A DNA stretch of 64,000 nt from DAINRZ01 sp964634885 (GCA_964634885.1 CAZWLN010000002.1:1-64000); one strand, 5' to 3'. Shown: positions 54,514 to 63,877, counted from the first letter of the stretch. Made by a program: numbers and translations. Notes: a model not told the origin generated them from the sequence alone.

Positions 54514-54545
54514 AAGCAGGGACAAGCTCTGGCCTACCCCTGCTT
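54514..54545. terminator. Possible bidirectional terminator hairpin
   Basis: AAGCAGGG (54514-54521) and CCCTGCTT (54538-54545) form a perfect eight-base stem with a 16-base loop between two convergent genes. There is no T-run on either side, so the call rests on stem and position only. Confidence 0.4.
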
Positions 54546-54575
54546 CCAATTTGTAAACCGATGCTGTGGTTCGGG

Positions 54576-56516
54576 TTATTTGCTGATAATCAGCTTATTC
54601 ATTATCTTTTCTTCAGAATAAACCAGTTCTGTGATATAGACGCCGTCTGCAAGGGCGCTGACATCCAGTGCAATTCTCCCGCCATTGTCCGGGTTGGTCA
54701 TGCTGATGAGTTTTCTTCCGTTCAGGTCGTAGATGTTAATTGAAAGAAGAGTCTCACTGCCTGACTCGATATAGATCCTGTCTGATGCGGGGTTGGGATA
54801 GATATTTGCCTTCCCTTCGGCAGGCCGCTCACGGACATCGGAGGTACCCTGTGTTGCGAATTTAATATTATCGATGTATGTGCAGCCGCCCAAACCGGAG
54901 ATATTTGTGAATTTGATGATGGCATTATTACTTGAGCCATAATTACTCAGGTCAATTACTTCCTTTCTCCATTCGCTGTTTTTTGGCTGGTATATGCAAC
55001 TTGTAAGCGAAAGCGGGTTGGTAATTGGTTTGCTTGCTGTAGCCAGTTCGGCTGCCGATTTGGAATACAGTATCTCATAATTCTCGCCACAATCTGTGGA
55101 AATTGCTATCTCCAGGGTATCCGAGAAATAGGTATCCTGGGTGAAATAGGGCGGAGTGTACATCATGTAGTTGAATGCAACGTCAAAAGAAACCTCCGGA
55201 TTATTAACCGAGGTAAGGTCTAGAAACGGCGACAGCAGCTCTTCACGAAAACCCTGGTTTTCAAAAAGTAAAATTGTGTTAATAGCAACGATGGAATAGC
55301 TGCCGGTTTTCTTAATAAAATTAATGATCTCCCATGTAGAGAAATTGCCGGTAGCCTTGAGAACCCAGTGTTCAAATGTGCTGTCATCCTGCTCGAAGCC
55401 TTCATAAAAAGGTGTTTGCACACCAGTCTCCTGTATCAATGTGACAGAAGAGTCCACATCAAAGTAATCCGAACTCTCAGGGCCGGCATTGTTTATTTTG
55501 CTCGTTTTCAGGACAATATTCTTCTTTCCGTAATCGGGAAACTGATATGAAAGAGGCAGTTCCGCGTATTCAAAGGGACCAAGTTTCAAACCTGAAAACT
55601 CCATATCCTTGTCTGTCGATTCACCATTAATAAGAATCGAAAAAGCGACTTTTGTAAGAGTATCGTTTCCGGTATTGCGAATGCAGACTTTGGTTGATAA
55701 GTCCTGAGAGCAGGACCATAGTGGTGCAACGATTTTATGAATTTCCATATTGAGGGACTTAGTTGAAGGCTGGTAAATGAAATCGAGGCATTTTTGCGTA
55801 TATGTATTGCCGGCTATATTGTGTTCCAGGCCGGGAACGCCTTCCAGCATGGCGATGCCATTGTTTTTTACGAGATAGTCGTACATCTTTGCTATGGATT
55901 TATCATAGAATTCGTCTAACACGCCGTAGTTAATTGCTATTGGAATTTTCGAGGCGTTTTCGTATTGGTACATCAGGCTCGACGCGCCGTTCCTATCTGC
56001 ATCTTTAATACCCTGAATCGCAGGTGTATTAAGCAGCAATCCCCTGAAAGTCCCCGGGTTGTCCAGGCCGTATTTGAGGGCGCTTCTACCGCCGAGGGAG
56101 AAACCTTCGAGTATTATGTCATTAGTGTCTATGGAATAGTTTGCCATTGTGTATTTCATTACCTCGGCAATGAAAACTTCGTCACCTGCCGGTGAATAGA
56201 AGTCTGAGTATGTGTCGGTGCCGCCGTCAGGGAACGCAAATATGGTATTGGGCATCAGGGTATTCCATTTCAGCCCGCTGATTAGGGCATTCCTGAAGGT
56301 GGTACAGGTGTCCCCCAAACCATGAAGACAGATCATCAGGCGGTATTTTGTTTCCGGGTTATAGTCATTAGGAACGAAGAAAGAAACTATCCTTGTTTCG
56401 CTGTTAAATTCAATACTCTTGTTAAAACTGCCGGTGTCCTGTGCATTTACTATGTAATTAGCTGTAAGTAATTGCACAAAAATGCTTAACACGGCAATAA
56501 AAATAGCTTTTATCAT
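54576..56516 (-). CDS. Large secreted alpha/beta-hydrolase with beta-sandwich modules and T9SS tail
   Basis: A 646-residue exported protein from the ATG at 56516; the frame is open 13 codons upstream. The N-terminal hydrolase (about 30-260) has CLHGLGDT (oxyanion), GFSLGG (nucleophile), GVLDEFYD (candidate acid) and GLEHN (histidine). It is a distant relative of the four paralogues on the other strand. A CARDB-like Ig module (about 280-375) and a choice-of-anchor/MAM-like sandwich (about 385-555, with FYEGFEQDD and GGCTYIDNIKF) follow. The sorting domain has IYPNPASDRI. It begins 44 bases after the anti-sigma gene, and its expression may be controlled by that sigma factor. Confidence 0.86.
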   Translation of the reverse strand: MIKAIFIAVLSIFVQLLTANYIVNAQDTGSFNKSIEFNSETRIVSFFVPNDYNPETKYRLMICLHGLGDTCTTFRNALISGLKWNTLMPNTIFAFPDGGTDTYSDFYSPAGDEVFIAEVMKYTMANYSIDTNDIILEGFSLGGRSALKYGLDNPGTFRGLLLNTPAIQGIKDADRNGASSLMYQYENASKIPIAINYGVLDEFYDKSIAKMYDYLVKNNGIAMLEGVPGLEHNIAGNTYTQKCLDFIYQPSTKSLNMEIHKIVAPLWSCSQDLSTKVCIRNTGNDTLTKVAFSILINGESTDKDMEFSGLKLGPFEYAELPLSYQFPDYGKKNIVLKTSKINNAGPESSDYFDVDSSVTLIQETGVQTPFYEGFEQDDSTFEHWVLKATGNFSTWEIINFIKKTGSYSIVAINTILLFENQGFREELLSPFLDLTSVNNPEVSFDVAFNYMMYTPPYFTQDTYFSDTLEIAISTDCGENYEILYSKSAAELATASKPITNPLSLTSCIYQPKNSEWRKEVIDLSNYGSSNNAIIKFTNISGLGGCTYIDNIKFATQGTSDVRERPAEGKANIYPNPASDRIYIESGSETLLSINIYDLNGRKLISMTNPDNGGRIALDVSALADGVYITELVYSEEKIMNKLIISK

Positions 56517-56560
56517 AAAAATAGCTCCGATAAATAACTGATGAAAACAATACATTTATG

Positions 56561-57754
56561 TCAAAATGCGATGCTGTAGCCAATTGTAATGCCTAATTTC
56601 GGGCAATTAACAGTGTTTTTCAAGAACAGGTTTTCGTATCCAACGGTCACAAACCAGGATTTATTCGCAGAGGTGAGGAATTCAATGCCCGCATCGAATT
56701 TCAGTAAAGGCCCTTTCTCATTGAACGCAAGCATTAACTTTCCTACGGGCCTGATATTCCCTAAATTATCCCATGTGTATTTAAGCCCGATTCCGTATGA
56801 GCTGACCCTTAGTTGCTTGTTATCAATTGTGTAAAGGTTGCTGTAAAAGCCGGCACCGACGGAAAAAGAGCTGTTTAGGTTGTAGTAGAAACGAAAGCCC
56901 GGATTAATGATGAATTTGGAGTTTTGTTCTGCCGTCTCCCTGGCGGAGAGGTCGAAAGAATAGGACAGGTCGGTTTCAAGGGCCCATTTTTTTACATAGC
57001 TGCCACCCTTGTCGTCCATTACCCAGACACTGTCCCTGCTGTCTGCCAGTTCAACTCCGCCGTCTGCAAGGACAATTGCACTTGTACTATCAGTGATAGT
57101 ACAAGCCAATCCGTCCGAACTGTCGGTTGCCGGTTCATCGTTGGAAAGAGCCGGGGAAGCGCTGCTCATTACCGGAAGTTGTTCTTTACCTGCCGGCATT
57201 TGCGCGATGACAGGCGGATCATCCTGTTTCTGAAATGCAATTTCTTTGCGTAAGCCGTAATTCGCCGGTTCTTCAACCTTGACGCCACAGGAAATACCCG
57301 TCGGTGCTTGTGTCCCGTCAGGTACATTGCCTGCCATTTGCATCAATGATTTCGAAATACTATTGCCGGTTTCGTTGACAGGCCTGCCTGCCATTAAAGC
57401 AGAGCCGCTGTGGGGTGCAGGAATAAGGAAAATCAGCGCCAGGACTGAAAACAGGAGCGAGGCAGCGATGAGGCAGGCAACGATGGCGGAATGGGTAAAA
57501 GGCAGGCGGTCAGGCTCCCTGCTGTCGCTTTCTGTCGGGATGGCGTAGCCAAGCCCGGCGAATATATTACCAGCCAGTTCCGGAGGCTCGGCAAATTCGT
57601 CCATGTTATTGCCAATCCCGTTTTTTATGAGCATCATTATTCTCAGGTCTTCCCTCAAGGCTTCATTCACTGCAAGTTCGGCAAAGACGGACTGTTTTTC
57701 GTCTTCCGGCAGCTCGTTGTCGATGAATTCAACTAATTTATCTTGTAAATACAT
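56561..57754 (-). CDS. Anti-sigma factor with C-terminal outer-membrane barrel (dual-membrane type)
   Basis: A 397-residue protein in four parts. Residues 1-75 are soluble and helical (VEFIDNELPEDEKQ), like the cytoplasmic domain of ECF anti-sigma factors. One transmembrane helix lies at about 90-111. Residues 112-255 form a proline- and serine-rich linker. Residues 256-397 contain eight amphipathic strand-like blocks, for example FIINPGFRFYY, FSVGAGFYSNL and FVTVGYENLFL, and the chain ends in GYSIAF, with the terminal aromatic residue used for outer-membrane barrel assembly. Such dual-membrane anti-sigma factors (Dma) are known in Bacteroides. The gene is 21 bases after the sigma factor. It could pass an outer-membrane signal directly to the sigma factor. 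Confidence 0.78.
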   Translation of the reverse strand: MYLQDKLVEFIDNELPEDEKQSVFAELAVNEALREDLRIMMLIKNGIGNNMDEFAEPPELAGNIFAGLGYAIPTESDSREPDRLPFTHSAIVACLIAASLLFSVLALIFLIPAPHSGSALMAGRPVNETGNSISKSLMQMAGNVPDGTQAPTGISCGVKVEEPANYGLRKEIAFQKQDDPPVIAQMPAGKEQLPVMSSASPALSNDEPATDSSDGLACTITDSTSAIVLADGGVELADSRDSVWVMDDKGGSYVKKWALETDLSYSFDLSARETAEQNSKFIINPGFRFYYNLNSSFSVGAGFYSNLYTIDNKQLRVSSYGIGLKYTWDNLGNIRPVGKLMLAFNEKGPLLKFDAGIEFLTSANKSWFVTVGYENLFLKNTVNCPKLGITIGYSIAF

Positions 57755-57775
57755 TTATACTCCGGTAAAAAATAT

Positions 57776-58360
57776 TCAAATAAGTTCCTTCATATAGACT
57801 TTAAGATAATCCTTAACCATTATCGTTGCCCGTGAGACGCGCGACTTAACGCATTCGACGGATTCTCCGACAATGGCGGCTATTTCGCTGTATGTCAGTT
57901 CGTCGTACCTTTTCAACACGAAAGCTTCTCTGTATATCTCGTCCAGATTGTTTACTGCAGTTTTGATCAGTGCAATCAGCTCTTCGTTTTCGCAGCCGGT
58001 AACCGTAAAAGAGAAGTCCATTATGTCGTCGGGGGATACATTGCTGTCAATCTCGACCAGGCAGGACCTTTGGCTGCTTTTTCTTTTATCATAAAGGAAC
58101 CGGTTTCTTGCAGTTGTAATCAGGTATGGCAGGACATTTTCAACCGGTTTCCCTTCTTTTGCAACAATACCAAATCTCATCCAGGCTTCCTGGAATATGT
58201 CGGATGCAAAATCTTTATTGCTGCACAAAAAGACGCAGTAAGAGTATAGCTTCTTCCTGTGTCTTTGGTAGAGCACGTTGAATGCGCGGTCGCACCGTGG
58301 GCGCTCTTCTTTCAGCAGCCGGACAAGATTCTCATCCGATTGATTTTCAAAATTCTCCAT
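57776..58360 (-). CDS. ECF-type RNA polymerase sigma factor
   Basis: A 194-residue sigma factor from the ATG at 58360, preceded by AGGAAACAG; an ATG seven codons upstream is less well placed. Region 2 is seen in ASDIFQEAWMRFGI and YLITTARNRFLYDKRK. Region 4 contains LDEIYREAFVLKRYDELTYSEIAAIVGESVECVKSRVSRA-type sequence, with the helix-turn-helix in its second half. There is no sigma-3 domain. The next gene is its probable anti-sigma factor. The promoter sequence it reads cannot be derived here, and autoregulation is likely but not shown. Confidence 0.92.
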   Translation of the reverse strand: MENFENQSDENLVRLLKEERPRCDRAFNVLYQRHRKKLYSYCVFLCSNKDFASDIFQEAWMRFGIVAKEGKPVENVLPYLITTARNRFLYDKRKSSQRSCLVEIDSNVSPDDIMDFSFTVTGCENEELIALIKTAVNNLDEIYREAFVLKRYDELTYSEIAAIVGESVECVKSRVSRATIMVKDYLKVYMKELI

Positions 58361-58511
58361 CTGTTTCCTGATATTGTACATTCTACAAAATAATAGATGC
58401 TATGTCTTGGAAAATGGTTGCAAAATATTTTTATAAAATTAAAAAAAATCCCGTAAACACATCAGAAATATATTAAAACAGGTTTACTATTACATTTTCA
58501 ATATATGATCT

Positions 58512-59999
58512 TTACCTTGAGTCCCTTTTCATTATCAGCTCAGCAGATATTCTGCCGGATTCATAAATTGTCGGAAGGCCGCTGCCCGGGTGAGTCCCGC
58601 CGCCGACGAGGAAGCAATTGCCGATGTCCTGGAGTTCGTTGTGAGGCCTGAAGTACAGCATCTGTCCCACATTGTGCCCGAGGTTGAACGTTGCGCCGTT
58701 AAAAACGTCATAGTTGTCCTTCCAGTCGTCAGGGGTAATTACTTTCATGTATTCTGTGCTGTCCCTGATCCCGGCAAGTCCTGCCTTCGATTCCAGCATC
58801 CCAAGTATCTTCTCCTTAAAGGGTTCCTTTTCTTTTGCCCAGTCAATGGTGCCGGTTGTGTTGGCAACAGGTACGAGTACATAGAGGGCGGATTTTCCCG
58901 GCGGCGCCAGGGTCGGGTCGGTAAGGGAGGCGTTCTGGACGTAGAAAGACGGATCGGCCGACAAAGTTTTGCTGGTAGTGATTTCATCGACATTTGATCT
59001 GTAGTCGTCGGCAAAGAAAATGTTGTGGTGGTTGATGCTGTCGTAAAGTTTGTTCAAACCGAGGTACAGCATGAAAGTTGAACATGAGTACTTCATGGAT
59101 GCGAGTTTCCGGTCGTTGTATTTCTTCCTGTTTTCCGGAGGGACAATCTTCGTCATGGCGTTTGCAAAGTCGGCGTTAATGACAATGTAATCTGCGAATT
59201 CCTTTTCTCCGTTGGACAGTTCGACGCCAACGGCTTTCCCGTTTTCAATGATGATCTTTTTTACTTCCGTATTCAGCCTTATATTGCCGTTCTCTTCGCC
59301 GATTGCTTTTGCCATTGCAATCGAGAGCTGGTTAAGGCCGCCGGTAACGTGGTAAATACCGCCACCGTGTTCGATATAGGAGATGATGCTGAAAGTGCCG
59401 GGGGCTTCCCAGGGTGACATGCCTATGTATTTTGCCTGGAATGTGAAGGAGATGCGCAGGTCCTCGCCGGTAAAGTACCTGCTTAAGACATTGTACAGGC
59501 TGGTGTGTGCATCTAAGTACGGCAGGGAGCGGAGAAACCTCACACTGAAGTAATCGCTCAGCTTGCCGTAAGGGACTTGCAGGCACGGTACAAGCCTGTC
59601 GTACTTCTTCTTTTCTTTTATTAAGTATTTCTTGTAGCCTTCGACATTGCCGGGAAAGGCCCTTTCCAGTTCCGCCTGCATTTTGGTATCATCGGTGCTG
59701 GGAAAGAAGACTTTGTCCCTGAACTGCAGCCTGTACATGGGGTCGAGTTCCACGAGCCTGACGTAATCCTCAAGTTTCCTGCCTGTGGAAAGGAAAATGC
59801 CCTCCAGAACATCCTTCATCATGAAGAATGTAGGCCCGATGTCGAAGATGAATCCGTTGGAACAGATGGAACCGTTCCTGCCGCCGATGTATGGTTTCTT
59901 TTCGAGAAGAGTGACATCGAAACCGTTCTTTGTGAGTATCATGCCACAGGCAAGGCCGCCAGGGCCTGTTCCAATAATTATTACTTTCTTTCTTTTCAT
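58512..59999 (-). CDS. Phytoene desaturase (CrtI)-family flavoprotein
   Basis: A 495-residue FAD-dependent oxidoreductase of the carotenoid desaturase/isomerase family. GAAGGG lies before the ATG. The dinucleotide fold is IIIGTGPGGLACGMIL (8-23), followed by EKKPYIGGR. The C-terminal signature is VGGGTHPGSGLPTIYESGRIS (about 468-488). Size fits CrtI, which desaturates phytoene stepwise; related members are diapophytoene desaturases and all-trans-retinol saturases. No phytoene synthase or other carotenoid gene is adjacent, so the exact substrate is uncertain. Confidence 0.88.
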   Translation of the reverse strand: MKRKKVIIIGTGPGGLACGMILTKNGFDVTLLEKKPYIGGRNGSICSNGFIFDIGPTFFMMKDVLEGIFLSTGRKLEDYVRLVELDPMYRLQFRDKVFFPSTDDTKMQAELERAFPGNVEGYKKYLIKEKKKYDRLVPCLQVPYGKLSDYFSVRFLRSLPYLDAHTSLYNVLSRYFTGEDLRISFTFQAKYIGMSPWEAPGTFSIISYIEHGGGIYHVTGGLNQLSIAMAKAIGEENGNIRLNTEVKKIIIENGKAVGVELSNGEKEFADYIVINADFANAMTKIVPPENRKKYNDRKLASMKYSCSTFMLYLGLNKLYDSINHHNIFFADDYRSNVDEITTSKTLSADPSFYVQNASLTDPTLAPPGKSALYVLVPVANTTGTIDWAKEKEPFKEKILGMLESKAGLAGIRDSTEYMKVITPDDWKDNYDVFNGATFNLGHNVGQMLYFRPHNELQDIGNCFLVGGGTHPGSGLPTIYESGRISAELIMKRDSR

Positions 60000-60145
60000 A
60001 ATTACCCTTCACATATTGTCAAACGCCAGTTCTTACGAATGTAATGATTTTTCGGCATGTTTTTCAAGAGAAAATAGCGGGCTTTATTAAAAAACATGTC
60101 AGGTTATAATTGTTTTTGAAAAAAAAATGAAATGACCACAATGAT

Positions 60146-60293
60146 TGAACCCGGATTGTGCATTAGATAACCCAAAACACGGAATATCCAACCACCCCTG
60201 GCCCCTCCTTATCAAAGGAGGGGAAAACTGTAATTTGTTATATATCAATTATATATGAGATATTTACAACTTCTAACGCATTATCCGGGTTGA
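60146..60293. repeat. MITE-like element, copy 2
   Basis: The better-preserved copy, inverted relative to 15814-15961. Its ends are AACCCGGATTGTGCATTAG (60148 on) and, on the other strand, AACCCGGATAATGCGTTAG (ending 60291). The GGGGTGGTTGGAT and CCGTGTTTTGGGTTATC blocks match copy 1 almost base for base (reading on the complementary strand), while the AT-rich half is looser. It has no coding capacity. The rest of 60000-60455 shows no gene. Confidence 0.75.
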
Positions 60294-60455
60294 ATGGTTT
60301 TACAAAGCACTTCTACGGGCAGCAGGTAATATCGCCGACAGGCAATCAAAAATAGCTGAAAAAGTCAAAAGCATCTCCGCTTTTCCGGGCCTTTCACGGC
60401 TTTGTTCTCTGTCTCGTGGTGATTTCCCTTACTCCGGGATGAAATATTGTAATTT

Positions 60456-61226
60456 TTAAAACATAATGCCGCAATCTTTTGCATATAGTATTTTTGAATT
60501 GGACAATCTCAGATCATGAGGATATGTCTTGTTCATGGAAAACACTAATTCTGAAAATCCTCTCCATGGGCTGTAGCGAACAACTCTGACTGATACTGAA
60601 TCTGCATATTCAATGATACCCGGTTCCGGACGGACCACAGAACGTATCTTCATTTTTTCTTCATTTGAGAAATCGTAGAAATCGGATTTTAGCTCAAGAA
60701 TCCTGTCTAATCCTTTTTTTGATACGATTATGTTGTTTATCATATAGCACGAGTGATCGAACAAACAAAAATAATCGTACCGGAGCCCGAAGATTGCATA
60801 TTGGAAATAGCTTTCAGTTGTTCCGGACAAATGTATAAACTTAAAAACCGGATTTGTAGTATGTGCATATTCGAAAAGGACTTCGTTTTTTTCTAAGGCG
60901 CTTATGAGGCTGTCATAATCGGTGGTTTTTTCACTCACAATGACGTAAGGCCTGGTGTACATGTAGTAAATATGCAAAACCCGGTCTTTGTCCATGGACA
61001 ATTGGTCAAATACCTTCAGGAATCCGGTATAATCGAAATTGCAGTCAATAATCTTTTTGAGGGAATCTTCAGAATTGCCTGAATTATCAAATGTCACTTT
61101 CGGTATTCGTTCACAGGTTGTGATGTAACCTTCGACTTTCCTGAGGAATATCTCGTAATAGCTTCTGTCGTCAGTAACGCATGACAGCAGTGATACTGCC
61201 GCAATTATTATTAAGATATTCTTCAT
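60456..61226 (-). CDS. Hypothetical lipoprotein
   Basis: A 256-residue protein from the ATG at 61226, preceded by AAGGGAAG; the frame opens 18 codons earlier without a signal sequence at its start. MKNILIIIAAVSLLSC is a lipoprotein signal peptide with cysteine at residue 16. The mature part is mixed alpha/beta with no motif I know (segments such as ILHIYYMYTRPYVIVSEKT and SVRVVRYSPWRGFSELVFSM). No family is recognised. It lies between the desaturase and the propeller gene with gaps of over 140 bases on one side and a MITE on the other, so it is probably a separate unit. Confidence 0.7.
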   Translation of the reverse strand: MKNILIIIAAVSLLSCVTDDRSYYEIFLRKVEGYITTCERIPKVTFDNSGNSEDSLKKIIDCNFDYTGFLKVFDQLSMDKDRVLHIYYMYTRPYVIVSEKTTDYDSLISALEKNEVLFEYAHTTNPVFKFIHLSGTTESYFQYAIFGLRYDYFCLFDHSCYMINNIIVSKKGLDRILELKSDFYDFSNEEKMKIRSVVRPEPGIIEYADSVSVRVVRYSPWRGFSELVFSMNKTYPHDLRLSNSKILYAKDCGIMF

Positions 61227-61372
61227 TGTCAATCTTCCCTTTTCTTGCACCCTGTCATTGAGACAAATGCCATAGTTCAATTATATCGTCTTATATAATT
61301 TTATCAGGACGAGACAGGAGGCTGCCTCCATGTGGCGGCCCCCTGTTTAAAGTCAGCGATAGCGCGAACCGG

Positions 61373-63586
61373 TTACTTCATCACGACAAAGGGCCTGGTT
61401 TCTTCGTAGCTTCCGGTCCTGACACGATAAAAATAGCTGCCTGAAGGCAGATTGCCGATTTCCGATTTGATAACATTCTGGCCTTCCGTGGAATAGCCGT
61501 CGAACAAAGTGAGAATATTCCTGCCGTTGACATCTGATATGCTGATGATTGTCGGTTCAGGCTTGTCTGTATAAAAGGCAACAGTAATGTTGTCTGTAGC
61601 CGGTATGGGGTAAGCAGCAGTGTGATATTCCGTTTCCACAGAAAAGGTTCCTTCGTTGACATCAGTAGTGGAAAGTCCGGTAATTTTGTCTTCGTTGTAA
61701 ATCACCACTCCATAGCTGTTTCCGGCAATGATGTTGTCGTTCCGGTCAACGGCAAACCCATTAAATGCGTTGGAGATCAACTGAGAATTATCTAAATTAT
61801 ACACTTTTTCCTCATTTTCATTGAATTTAAATATCCCGTCATAGTACAATATTATCCAGGCATTGTTCTTGCTGTCAAATTCAATCTTTTTAAATGCGTT
61901 TATTAGGGTGGTTGATCCGGAACTATTTCCAGGAGCTGTTTTCATGACAATCCAATTTTTGTCTTGCTCTTGATACCTGACAATAGAAGACCAATCCCCA
62001 TAAGCTTCATTTGAGAGTACCAGCCAGATATTGTTGTTTTTATCATAGTTCATGTCCTGAAGCATTTTAAATGGCCAGTCATGTTTGAACAGCTCGAATT
62101 GATCCGTTTCCCTGCTGAAACGGATTATTTCATTTTTAGTTCCTATCCAGATATTATTATTCGGGTCGGTTTTAATAACATTGCAATCCCCCGATGTTGC
62201 TTTCATATCCGTCATGCTGTACTGTTTCCAGTTAGAGCCGTCAAACCTGTAAACGGGCGATTTTTTCCCATTTGTTGCTACCCAGATGTTATTATTCAGG
62301 TCAACACAAATATCATTGACAAAAACTCCGGCCAGGTAATCCCTGAATTCTTCTTTTTCTGTGTCAAACCTGATTACGCAAGAGTTGGTACCTATCCAAA
62401 TGTTACCGGATGAATCCAGGGCTATGCAGTAAGGATAGGCCAGAGTCGGGTGCAAGTCTTCAGGGTAATTGCGTATAATCCCATTTTCTATGCAACTAAT
62501 TCCACTTGAGTTCTCGCGATTAGGATAGGGACAGAACTGGGCAATCCATACCCTGTTTTTCCTGTCTGTAAGTATCTCCGTGATATTATTTTCAATCAGG
62601 CCGTCCCCGATTTTATAGCCTTTGAATATACCATCCTCGTAACAGGTTATGCCGGGATGAGAAGCAAGCCATACGGTATTGTCGGGTGCAATATAATAGC
62701 CCCTGAATTCGTAGCAATAGAGCGGATTGACGCAGGTACTGCCGGAACAACTCCAGTCATACTCCATTTTGACAAATGAAGAACCTTTGAATCTGCAGAG
62801 ATTATATGTACCTGCTGTCCACAACGTGCCGTCCGGAGTAATAAAGTGGATGTCACAGCTGATCTCTGTAGAGCCGTTTTTCGTAGTTTCATATTCAAGG
62901 TAAAACGACTTATCCTTGTTTCTTACGATTATTTTTTTATTAATCCCAACAAGGTAATAGAGACCATCATTGTCGCTGTAGTAGAACCCGGAAATAGGAT
63001 TTGTCCCGATTCCAAATTCATCGTTGAATTCGAGTTGGTCGCTATTCAATTTGTAGAGCCCCTTGTTTGTTGCTGCCCACCTGATTGTGCCGTTTTTAAT
63101 GTCGAGGCTGTTAACAGTATTACTTGTATAGCTTTTAATCAGTTTAAAGTCACTTCCGTATTTTCTTAAACCAAGATTTCCGTAAAGCCATACATTATCC
63201 TGTCCATCAATATAAAACTTCACATTGTTGTAAGGCCTGATATTCGGCTCTGTCAGAACTTTCCAGTTTCCATCCTTAAAAGAAAGCAGTGTCGTCTCAT
63301 TGTTGAAGTTTCTGCTAATCATTAAAAGTGTACCCTTGCTGTCAAAGGCGATTGAAGAAATTGGAGGACAATAGTCGCAGTTCATGAACGGATGGCCATA
63401 ATTTTCCTTAATACCGGTTTTGGGATTATACCTGATTAAACCGTCGAATTGAGTGCCGATCCACAGGTCGTCTCCACTGCTTGTAAGCGAACAGGTATAG
63501 GTTGCACCGAAAATATGCTGCCAGTCTTCTGCGCGGGCAGATGTAACAATTATAAGGCAAGTTAGAAAAGGTAATAAATATTTCAT
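61373..63586 (-). CDS. Secreted regulator-propeller-like protein with T9SS tail
   Basis: A 737-residue exported protein from the ATG at 63586, with signal peptide MKYLLPFLTCLIIVTSARA; an ATG four codons upstream has the better ribosome site (GAGGGAG) and is possible. The body is a run of propeller repeats of the two-component-regulator (Reg_prop) type, with turns such as DDLWIGT, NVWLYG, NRVWIAQ, GNIWIGT, NNIWVAT and NNIWLVL; about a dozen blades can be picked out, enough for two propellers. The sorting domain near 660-737 has AYPIPATDNI, with isoleucine in place of the usual asparagine, and ends ETRPFVVMK. Function outside the cell is unknown. Confidence 0.87.
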   Translation of the reverse strand: MKYLLPFLTCLIIVTSARAEDWQHIFGATYTCSLTSSGDDLWIGTQFDGLIRYNPKTGIKENYGHPFMNCDYCPPISSIAFDSKGTLLMISRNFNNETTLLSFKDGNWKVLTEPNIRPYNNVKFYIDGQDNVWLYGNLGLRKYGSDFKLIKSYTSNTVNSLDIKNGTIRWAATNKGLYKLNSDQLEFNDEFGIGTNPISGFYYSDNDGLYYLVGINKKIIVRNKDKSFYLEYETTKNGSTEISCDIHFITPDGTLWTAGTYNLCRFKGSSFVKMEYDWSCSGSTCVNPLYCYEFRGYYIAPDNTVWLASHPGITCYEDGIFKGYKIGDGLIENNITEILTDRKNRVWIAQFCPYPNRENSSGISCIENGIIRNYPEDLHPTLAYPYCIALDSSGNIWIGTNSCVIRFDTEKEEFRDYLAGVFVNDICVDLNNNIWVATNGKKSPVYRFDGSNWKQYSMTDMKATSGDCNVIKTDPNNNIWIGTKNEIIRFSRETDQFELFKHDWPFKMLQDMNYDKNNNIWLVLSNEAYGDWSSIVRYQEQDKNWIVMKTAPGNSSGSTTLINAFKKIEFDSKNNAWIILYYDGIFKFNENEEKVYNLDNSQLISNAFNGFAVDRNDNIIAGNSYGVVIYNEDKITGLSTTDVNEGTFSVETEYHTAAYPIPATDNITVAFYTDKPEPTIISISDVNGRNILTLFDGYSTEGQNVIKSEIGNLPSGSYFYRVRTGSYEETRPFVVMK

Positions 63587-63757
63587 GGGCTCCCTCAATA
63601 TTAATCAATGAAATAATTACATATTAAAACAATATCCGTCCATTTAATGTTAAATCGATAAAGTACTAATAATATTATATAATAATTTATGATTATTTAG
63701 AATTACAAGAAAATAAATGAAATATGTGTGTTTTTCTCCCGCAATAAAAAAAAACAT

Positions 63758-63788
63758 TTTGCAATTTAAAAAAATGTTCTTAATTTTG
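63758..63788 (+). promoter_or_regulatory. Bacteroidota-type promoter for the tRNA operon
   Basis: TTTG (63758-63761), exactly 19 bases, then TAATTTTG (63781-63788), a full match to TTTG-N19-TAnnTTTG. The first tRNA base is 14 bases after the -7 box. Confidence 0.85.
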
Positions 63789-63801
63789 TATCTCTTTAAG
63801 A

Positions 63802-63876
63802 GGGCGAGTAGCTCAGCTGGTCTAGAGCATCTGCCTTACAAGCAGAGGGTCGGGAGTTCGACTCTCTCCTCGCCCA
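63802..63876 (+). tRNA. tRNA-Val (anticodon TAC)
   Basis: The acceptor arms GGGCGAG and CTCGCCC pair fully. The anticodon stem TCTGC/GCAGA encloses the loop CTTACAA, giving anticodon TAC for valine. The T arm has GGGAG-TTCGACT-CTCTC. The discriminator is A and the CCA end is not encoded. Confidence 0.97.
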
Positions 63877-63877
63877 C

